Source: UMGS1781 sp964389545 (GTDB taxonomy: Bacteria; Bacillota; Clostridia; TANB77; CAG-508). Taken from it: a stretch of DNA of 14,830 nt. The stretch covers positions 1-14,830 of the forward strand of contig CAYMDN010000031.1 of assembly GCA_964389545.1 (NCBI GenBank). Reading direction: 5' to 3'. The notes below the pieces were generated by a model that ran no database searches, had not been told where the DNA came from, and saw only the letters and a list, made by a program, of their open reading frames with translations. This document shows positions 6,745 through 12,115 of the stretch, piece by piece (position 1 is the stretch's first letter; each line of letters opens with the position of its first letter). A program made the position numbers and the translations under genes.

Positions 6745-7623
6745 ATGTTAAAAAGTATGACCGGATTTGGTAGAGGAAAATACGAATCAGACTCCAGAGA
6801 ATATATAGTTGATATCAAATCTGTAAATAATAGATATAATGATGTATCTATAAAAATGCCTAGAAGTATTATCTTTTTAGAAGAAAAAGTTAAGAAAAAC
6901 ATAATAAATGTAATAACAAGAGGAAAAGTAGAAGTATTTATAACATTTAATAATTATAGTGAAAAAGGTAAAAACATTAAAATCAATTCAGAACTTGCAA
7001 AAAGATATATAGAAGAAATTCAAAAACTTGCGGAAGACACAAATACTAATCAAATAATAAATATTCAAGAAGTTTTAAAGCTTCCAGATATATTAAATAT
7101 TCAAATAGAAGATGATGCAGAAGAATTAATATGGAGTGAATTAGAAATTGCATTAACCAATGCAGTAGATAATTTCATTAATATGCGTGAAAAAGAAGGT
7201 AAAAAAATTCAAGAAGATTTAGAAAAACGCATTTCTTTAGTTGAAGCAAATGCTAAAAGTATTGAAAAAATTTCTAAAAATATAGTACCAGAGTATATTG
7301 CAAGATTAGAAAAGAGAATTAATGAAATACTAAAAAATAATGTTGTAGACGAATCTAGGTTAGCACAAGAAGTTGTTATATTCTCAGATAAATGTTCTAT
7401 AGAGGAAGAATTAACAAGATTAAAAAGCCATATAATACAGTTTAGAGATTTACTTAATAAAGACAGTGCTAATGGTAAAAAAATTGATTTCTTAATACAA
7501 GAAATGAATAGAGAAACAAATACAATAGGATCAAAAGCAAATAATTTAGAAATAACAAATTATGTTATAGAAATAAAAACAGAATTAGAGAACATAAGAG
7601 AACAAATTCAAAATGTAGAATAA
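6745..7623 (+). CDS. yicC: YicC/YloC family endoribonuclease
   Basis: 292 residues, the normal family length. It opens with the family hallmark MLKSMTGFGRG and carries DIKSVNNRYND and, near the C terminus, LIQEMNRETNTIGSKA, both strongly conserved in YicC proteins. Members have been described as metal-dependent endoribonucleases acting in RNA turnover; the biological targets are poorly defined. The C-terminal half is rich in charged helices. AAAGGAG at 6731-6737 sits 7 nt before the ATG. It begins the cluster that runs through rpoZ and gmk, an arrangement widespread in Bacillota, where yloC usually stands before remA, gmk and rpoZ. Here remA is not present between yicC and the following genes. 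Confidence 0.95.
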   Translation: MLKSMTGFGRGKYESDSREYIVDIKSVNNRYNDVSIKMPRSIIFLEEKVKKNIINVITRGKVEVFITFNNYSEKGKNIKINSELAKRYIEEIQKLAEDTNTNQIINIQEVLKLPDILNIQIEDDAEELIWSELEIALTNAVDNFINMREKEGKKIQEDLEKRISLVEANAKSIEKISKNIVPEYIARLEKRINEILKNNVVDESRLAQEVVIFSDKCSIEEELTRLKSHIIQFRDLLNKDSANGKKIDFLIQEMNRETNTIGSKANNLEITNYVIEIKTELENIREQIQNVE

Positions 7624-7652
7624 GGATATTACTAAAGATGATAAAATAGATT

Positions 7653-7658
7653 TATAAT
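7653..7658 (+). promoter_or_regulatory. Possible -10 box upstream of rpoZ
   Basis: A perfect TATAAT lies in the 53-nt gap between yicC and rpoZ, but no convincing -35 box exists at 16-18 nt (TTACTA at best). The Shine-Dalgarno AGGAGG at 7663-7668 starts 5 nt after it, so a transcript starting here would keep only part of that site. A genuine promoter is uncertain. Confidence 0.25.
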
Positions 7659-7676
7659 GTTTAGGAGGAATATAAA

Positions 7677-7865
7677 ATGATTATTAAACCAACAGTTACA
7701 GAATTATTAGACAGAGTAGAAAGCAGATTTGAACTAGTTATACTTGTTTCAAAACGTGCAAGACAAATTTCAGAAGGGCAATTACCACTTACAAAATGCA
7801 AAGAAAAATCAGTAGTAACAATAGCAGCAAATGAAATTGCAGAAGGCAAGGTAAAAGAATGTTAG
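7677..7865 (+). CDS. rpoZ: RNA polymerase omega subunit
   Basis: 62 residues, slightly shorter than the roughly 67-residue omega of Bacillus. Omega wraps the C-terminal tail of beta-prime and helps assemble and stabilise RNA polymerase. The recognisable parts are the N-terminal PTVTELLDRVESRFELV helix, the central VSKRARQ motif, and the C-terminal block TIAANEIAEGKV. A consensus AGGAGG at 7663-7668, 8 nt before the ATG, predicts strong translation. The gene overlaps gmk by 7 nt (7859-7865), so the two are probably translationally coupled. In Bacillus the order is gmk then rpoZ; here it is reversed. Confidence 0.93.
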   Translation: MIIKPTVTELLDRVESRFELVILVSKRARQISEGQLPLTKCKEKSVVTIAANEIAEGKVKEC

Positions 7866-8446
7866 TTTTATTATCTGGTGTTTCAGGAGCTGGTAAAGAC
7901 ACAATAAAAAAAGAATTAATAAAGAGAATGGATAATGTTACTTCTATGCCTTCATATACAGATAGAAGCCCAAGAGAAGGCGAAGAAAACGGAAAAATTT
8001 ATCATTTTATAACAACTGAAGAATTTGAAGAAAAGATAAAAAATGATGAATTTTATGAATATTCTGTTCATCATGAACATTACTATGGAACATCAAAAAA
8101 AATATTAAATGATTCAATTAATTCAGGGAAAGTTATAGTTAAAGATATAGAAGTTAATGGTACAGAAAATTTATTAAAACGATTAGGAAAGAAACTTGAT
8201 ATTGTAACTATTTTCTTAAGAGTTCCTAAAGAAGAATTAAGAAGAAGACTTGAGCACAGAGTTGAAAAGGCTAGTATCAAAGAAATAGAATTAAGATTAA
8301 ATAGATTTGATTATGAAGAATCAAAAATAGGCATATATGATTATGTTTTAAAAAATGATGATTTAGAAAAAACAGTACAGATTATAATGACTATAATAAA
8401 AAATGAATATAAACTAAGAGTAGAAAAGAGGGAAAAAGATGAATAA
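7859..8446 (+). CDS. gmk: Guanylate kinase, divergent at key motifs
   Basis: 195 residues, normal length. The family enzyme phosphorylates GMP to GDP with ATP in purine nucleotide synthesis. The P-loop is GVSGAGKDT (7-15), with Asp where most Gmk proteins have Gly or another small residue. The GMP-binding block TDRSPREGEENGKIYHF (34-50) keeps the two arginines, the GE pair and the tyrosine. YYGTS (75-79) matches the usual YGT. The usual [DE]IDVQG block reads DIEVNG (96-101), with Glu for the second Asp. The lid and C-terminal part (PKEELRRRL, ELRLNRFDYE, YDYVLKNDD) is typical. Start ATG 7859 lies within the last codons of rpoZ, with only a weak AAGG upstream, consistent with coupling. The GMP pocket supports Gmk, but the substitutions leave some room for a related nucleotide kinase. 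Confidence 0.88.
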   Translation: MLVLLSGVSGAGKDTIKKELIKRMDNVTSMPSYTDRSPREGEENGKIYHFITTEEFEEKIKNDEFYEYSVHHEHYYGTSKKILNDSINSGKVIVKDIEVNGTENLLKRLGKKLDIVTIFLRVPKEELRRRLEHRVEKASIKEIELRLNRFDYEESKIGIYDYVLKNDDLEKTVQIIMTIIKNEYKLRVEKREKDE

Positions 8447-8546
8447 GAAAAAGAAATTATTTGTAAGAATTTTCGCTTTAATTTTAGCAATATTAATGGT
8501 ATTAAGTGTTGCCATTTCATTAATCTATATGTTAATACAACACTAA
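8439..8546 (+). CDS. 35-residue single-helix membrane miniprotein
   Basis: The short frame overlaps the gmk 3' end by 8 nt and ends 18 nt before cdaA. It encodes a lysine-rich start (MNKKKKLFVR) followed by one hydrophobic helix of about 20 residues (FALILAILMVLSVAISLIYM) and a 4-residue tail, so it should insert with the N terminus in the cytoplasm. GAGGG at 8428-8432 lies 6 nt before the ATG, and AGGAGG follows directly after its stop for cdaA. Size and layout resemble DUF4044-like and Prli42-like miniproteins of Bacillota; Prli42 anchors the stressosome in Listeria. That similarity is in layout and a few residues (MVLS) only, so no function is assigned. Its position, ribosome-binding site and clean membrane design argue that it is a real gene. 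Confidence 0.75.
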   Translation: MNKKKKLFVRIFALILAILMVLSVAISLIYMLIQH

Positions 8547-8564
8547 TAGGAGGAATTTGTAGAT

Positions 8565-9452
8565 ATGTTTCAAACTAATGTTGAAGTATCTTCAATAACT
8601 GAATTTAATCTAATAGACTATATCAATCATTTAATAAATACACCTATTGATTTATTTACTACATTGATTGATATAGCAATAGTTGTATTTTTAGCTATAC
8701 AACTGTTTAAAATTATAAAAGGAACAAGAGCTTTACAATTATTTAAGGGAATTTTGCTTTTAATCGCTGCAACAATATTGAGCTCTTTATTTAACTTAAG
8801 AATTTTAAATTTAATACTAACAACATTTATGACTTATGGGGTAATACTTTTAATTGTATTGTTTCAGCCTGAATTAAGAAGAGGTTTTGAGCAACTAGGC
8901 TCTAATAAAGTAAATAAATTTTTTGGAATTGCAGAAGAAATAGCTAATAAAAAAAGAGAAAATATCTTTAGATTATCAGTTGCAGTTTCTGAATTATCAG
9001 TTGCTAAAACAGGAGCATTAATAGTTATAGAAAGAGATATCAAACTAAAAGATATAATGGACTCTGGAATTATTATAAATTCTGAAATCTCACCACAATT
9101 GTTAGTAAATATATTTGAACCCAAAACACCATTGCATGATGGTGCTGTTATAATAAGTGAAAGCAAAATTATGGCAGCAGCATGCATGTTACCTTTATCA
9201 AATGATAAAAATATATCAAAACGTTTAGGAACACGTCATAGATCAGCAATAGGAATTTCTAAAGAAACAGATGCTATTGTTATTGTTGTATCGGAGGAAA
9301 CAGGAAAAATTTCTGTTGCCAAAAATGGTACTCTAATAGCAGATGTTAATGAAGACTCATTAAAACAAATCTTAATAAAAAATTTAATTCCAAAGATAGA
9401 AGATACAACCAAAAAGAAAATAAAGATAAAAAATATAAGAGGACAAAAATGA
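8565..9452 (+). CDS. cdaA: Diadenylate cyclase CdaA (c-di-AMP synthase)
   Basis: Membrane enzyme that joins two ATP into cyclic di-AMP, the second messenger controlling potassium and osmolyte balance and cell-wall stability in Bacillota. 295 residues. Three membrane helices lie at about 33-50, 58-75 and 80-100, followed by QPELRRGFEQLG and the DAC domain with its two hallmark motifs: the DGA motif in TPLHDGAVI (D192-A194) and the RHR motif in GTRHRSAIG (R224-R226). Both are intact, so the enzyme should be active. AGGAGG at 8548-8553 is the ribosome-binding site, with an 11-nt spacer. The basic C terminus ends in an ATGA overlap with truA. CdaA is normally encoded beside its regulator cdaR (ybbR) and glmM; neither follows here. 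Confidence 0.97.
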   Translation: MFQTNVEVSSITEFNLIDYINHLINTPIDLFTTLIDIAIVVFLAIQLFKIIKGTRALQLFKGILLLIAATILSSLFNLRILNLILTTFMTYGVILLIVLFQPELRRGFEQLGSNKVNKFFGIAEEIANKKRENIFRLSVAVSELSVAKTGALIVIERDIKLKDIMDSGIIINSEISPQLLVNIFEPKTPLHDGAVIISESKIMAAACMLPLSNDKNISKRLGTRHRSAIGISKETDAIVIVVSEETGKISVAKNGTLIADVNEDSLKQILIKNLIPKIEDTTKKKIKIKNIRGQK

Positions 9453-10183
9453 GAAATATAAAGCTTACAATAGAGTACGATGGCAAAAAATTTGGTGGTT
9501 GGCAAAAACAACCAGACACTCTAAACATTCAAGGTGAAATAGAACAGGCAATAAAAGGAATTACTGGAGAAGAAGTTGAGTTAACAGCATCTGGTAGAAC
9601 GGATGCTGGAGTTCATGCTTTAGGACAAGTTGCTAATTTTAAAACAAATACAGCAATTGAAATAGAAAAGATAGCAATAGCCATCAATTCTAAATTGAAA
9701 AAAAGTATAGTAATAAAAAAAGCAGAAGAAGTAGATGAAGATTTCCATGCAAGATATAAATGTAAAGGAAAAAAATACAGATATATTATTAATAATTCAT
9801 TACAAGGTTCTGCAATATACAGAGCTTTAGAATATCATGTTCCTCAAAAATTAAATGTAGCTAAAATGCAACAAGCTATTAAATTTTTTGAAGGTAAACA
9901 TGATTTTAAAGGTTTTAGGGCTAGTGGAACAAGCAGTAAGGATTCTGTACGCGAAATATATAAAGCAGATGTAATTAGTGATGGAGACAGAATTATAATA
10001 GAATTAACTGGAAATGGATTTATGTATAATATGGTTAGAATCATCTCAGGAACAATCGTTGATGTTGGACTTGAAAAAATTGCACCTGAAGAAATTACAA
10101 ATATTATTGATGCAAAAGATAGAAAACTTGCAGGTAAAACACTACCTGCTCAAGGATTATATTTGGTAGAAGTTTATTATTAA
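9449..10183 (+). CDS. truA: tRNA pseudouridine synthase TruA (positions 38-40)
   Basis: Cytosolic enzyme that converts uridines 38-40 of the tRNA anticodon stem to pseudouridine. 244 residues, normal length. The N terminus TIEYDGKKFGGWQKQP and the catalytic block SGRTDAGVHALGQVANF (nucleophile D52) are canonical. Further family motifs are FHARYKCKGKKYRYII, FEGKHDFKGFRASG and GNGFMYNMVRIISGT. It begins within the last codon of cdaA (ATGA overlap, 9449-9452), with AGAGGA upstream inside cdaA, so translation is likely coupled. The next gene starts 13 nt after its stop. Confidence 0.97.
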   Translation: MRNIKLTIEYDGKKFGGWQKQPDTLNIQGEIEQAIKGITGEEVELTASGRTDAGVHALGQVANFKTNTAIEIEKIAIAINSKLKKSIVIKKAEEVDEDFHARYKCKGKKYRYIINNSLQGSAIYRALEYHVPQKLNVAKMQQAIKFFEGKHDFKGFRASGTSSKDSVREIYKADVISDGDRIIIELTGNGFMYNMVRIISGTIVDVGLEKIAPEEITNIIDAKDRKLAGKTLPAQGLYLVEVYY

Positions 10184-10196
10184 ATATGGAGTAATT

Positions 10197-11309
10197 ATGA
10201 AAGTATTAGTATTATCATGTGGGACAGGTGGAGGACACAATACCGCTGCTAAGGCAGTTGTAGAAGGACTAAAAGATAATAATGTAGATGCAGATTTTAT
10301 AGAATACTTGGATATTATAAACCCACGTGTTGGAAGAGCAGTAAATAATTTATATATAAAAAGTACAGTAGGCAAAGGTAAGATTTTTAAAAATGTATAT
10401 AAACTTGGTTCTTTAGTAGATAAGGTAAAATTTAAATCACCAGTATATGTTGCAAATAGCTTATCAAAGAAAAAATTATATAATTATATTAAAGATAATA
10501 ATTATGATTATGTTGTAACAACACATCTATTTGCAGGTGAGGCACTAACTGCAATTAAAAAGATACATAATGAAATACACTTTATAGAAATATGCACTGA
10601 CTATGTTTATATACCATTTTGGAAAGAAACAGATCCAGATTACATTGTTATACCTAGTAAAGACCTAAAACATGAATTCGTAAAAAAAGGAATGCATAAA
10701 GATAGGGTTGTTCCTATTGGAATTCCTGTTCCTAAAGAGTTTTCATCAAATATAGATAAAGATATATGCTATGATGAATTAGCATTAGATAGAAATAAGA
10801 AATATACGCTTATTATGACAGGAAGTATGGGATTTGGGAATATTTATGATATTCTAGATGGATTAACTAAACAAACTACTAATACTAATATTGTTATTTG
10901 TGGTAATAATAATAAAATGAAGGAAGAAATCAATTTAAGATATGATTCAAATAAAGTAATTCCTGTTGGGTTTACAGATAAAATTAGTAAATACATGAAG
11001 ATTAGTGATGTATTACTTACAAAACCAGGTGGATTAACCACAACAGAAGCTGGCACTATTAATATTCCAATCATACATACAATGCCTATACCAGGTTGTG
11101 AAAATTATAATGCTAATTTCTTTGATTCAAGAGGTATGTCAAAAAAATGTTCAACAGTAGAGGAAGTATGTAATGAAACAGCAAAATTACTAAACGATAC
11201 CAATCTGCAAAATCAAATGATAGAAAATCAAAAGAAATATATAGATAAAAAGACATGTTCTAAAATATGTAACTTAATTATTACTGAGATAAAGAATAGA
11301 GGTGTTTAA
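10197..11309 (+). CDS. GT28-like glycolipid glycosyltransferase (MGDG synthase/UgtP type)
   Basis: 370 residues. The N-terminal LSCGTGGGHNTAAKA (glycine-rich loop G9-H14) and the C-terminal KPGGLTTTEAG (P277-A285) are the hallmarks of monogalactosyldiacylglycerol-synthase-like enzymes. These transfer glucose or galactose from a UDP-sugar to diacylglycerol at the inner face of the membrane. The PGGLTTTEA block contacts the nucleotide sugar in this fold (GT-B). The middle segments DYVVTTHLFAGEAL and CTDYVYIPFW match the acceptor-side domain. There is no transmembrane helix, in line with peripheral attachment. GGAG at 10188-10191 is 5 nt before the ATG. It overlaps the following acyltransferase frame by 8 nt, so a glycolipid and phospholipid module is likely. 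MurG-like activity is less likely given the N-terminal motif. The sugar and the number of transfers cannot be read from sequence. Confidence 0.88.
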   Translation: MKVLVLSCGTGGGHNTAAKAVVEGLKDNNVDADFIEYLDIINPRVGRAVNNLYIKSTVGKGKIFKNVYKLGSLVDKVKFKSPVYVANSLSKKKLYNYIKDNNYDYVVTTHLFAGEALTAIKKIHNEIHFIEICTDYVYIPFWKETDPDYIVIPSKDLKHEFVKKGMHKDRVVPIGIPVPKEFSSNIDKDICYDELALDRNKKYTLIMTGSMGFGNIYDILDGLTKQTTNTNIVICGNNNKMKEEINLRYDSNKVIPVGFTDKISKYMKISDVLLTKPGGLTTTEAGTINIPIIHTMPIPGCENYNANFFDSRGMSKKCSTVEEVCNETAKLLNDTNLQNQMIENQKKYIDKKTCSKICNLIITEIKNRGV

Positions 11310-12051
11310 AATAGTTAAATCAGATGATATTTATGATATAGATGAAAATGAGGATGTAATCGATATGTGGACTCCTCTTGATTTTGATGCGTCTGGAGAT
11401 TATCAATATGTTAGCGATAATGGTTTATATATTTTAATATCAGATTTTATATTTTATTTTATAGCAGTACCAGTTATTTTTCTAATATCAAAAATAATGT
11501 TAGGTTTAAAAATAGAAGGAAGGGAAAATATAAAAAAGGTACAAGGAGGAGCAATAACTGTTTCAAATCATATTAATATTATAGATTGTGCTATGATTGG
11601 ACTAGCTCATTTACCAGATAGACTTTATTATACCGCTTCTGATGAATCTTTTAAAATGCCAGTGGTACGACATTTAGTAAGATTATTAAATACTTTACCG
11701 CTTCAAAAAAGTATACAAAGTAAAAAGAAATTATTAAATGCAATAGATAATTTATTAAAAGAAGGAAACAAAGTTCAGGTATATCCAGAAGCATCATTAT
11801 GGCCATATCATGATAAAATAAGAAGATTTAAAAATGGAGCATTTGAAATTGCTGTAAGAAACAATGTTCCTGTAATACCAATGGTATTTACATATAGACC
11901 AGTAACAGATTTTAGAAAATATATAAAGAAGAAACCATTTATAACACTAAAGATACTAGAACCAATATATCCAAATCAAGAATTAAACAAGAAAGAACAA
12001 GTGCAACAACTAAAAAACAAAGTATCAGATAAAATGAAAGAGAATGTATAA
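11302..12051 (+). CDS. PlsC-like 1-acylglycerol-3-phosphate acyltransferase
   Basis: 249 residues from GTG 11302. The family adds a fatty acid to lysophosphatidic acid at the membrane to give phosphatidic acid. An acidic N terminus precedes one hydrophobic helix (about 41-67). Motif I is SNHINIID (H90-x4-D95, the catalytic pair). The later block reads YPEASLW (161-167), where most PlsC proteins have PEG[TS], so Ala replaces Gly. RRFKNGAFEIA and the closing VPVIP (189-193) are canonical. The start is uncertain. GTG 11302 overlaps the glycosyltransferase by 8 nt but has only a poor Shine-Dalgarno sequence, whereas ATG 11365 (residue 22) has TGAGGA about 10 nt upstream and would remove just the acidic leader. 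Together with the preceding enzyme it suggests membrane-lipid synthesis. A different acyl acceptor is possible. Confidence 0.88.
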   Translation: MFKIVKSDDIYDIDENEDVIDMWTPLDFDASGDYQYVSDNGLYILISDFIFYFIAVPVIFLISKIMLGLKIEGRENIKKVQGGAITVSNHINIIDCAMIGLAHLPDRLYYTASDESFKMPVVRHLVRLLNTLPLQKSIQSKKKLLNAIDNLLKEGNKVQVYPEASLWPYHDKIRRFKNGAFEIAVRNNVPVIPMVFTYRPVTDFRKYIKKKPFITLKILEPIYPNQELNKKEQVQQLKNKVSDKMKENV

Positions 12052-12086
12052 AATGAATTTGTACCTAAAAATGCAAGTTCATTTTT
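12050..12086 (+). terminator. Intrinsic terminator at the end of the yicC-plsC cluster
   Basis: The 12-bp arms at 12050-12061 (AAAATGAATTTG) and 12074-12085 (CAAGTTCATTTT) pair with one G-T wobble around a 12-nt loop; two more inner pairs can form. The 3' arm ends in a five-T run. The 5' arm begins in the acyltransferase stop codon. It separates the lipid genes from clpB. Confidence 0.7.
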
Positions 12087-12115
12087 ATCTTTAGATTATT
12101 TAAGGAGGAGTTTGT

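Noticed and set aside
12052..12115. CIRCE or CtsR operator before clpB
   Set aside because: I looked for TTAGCACTC/GAGTGCTAA and for GGTCAAA-type direct repeats and saw neither.
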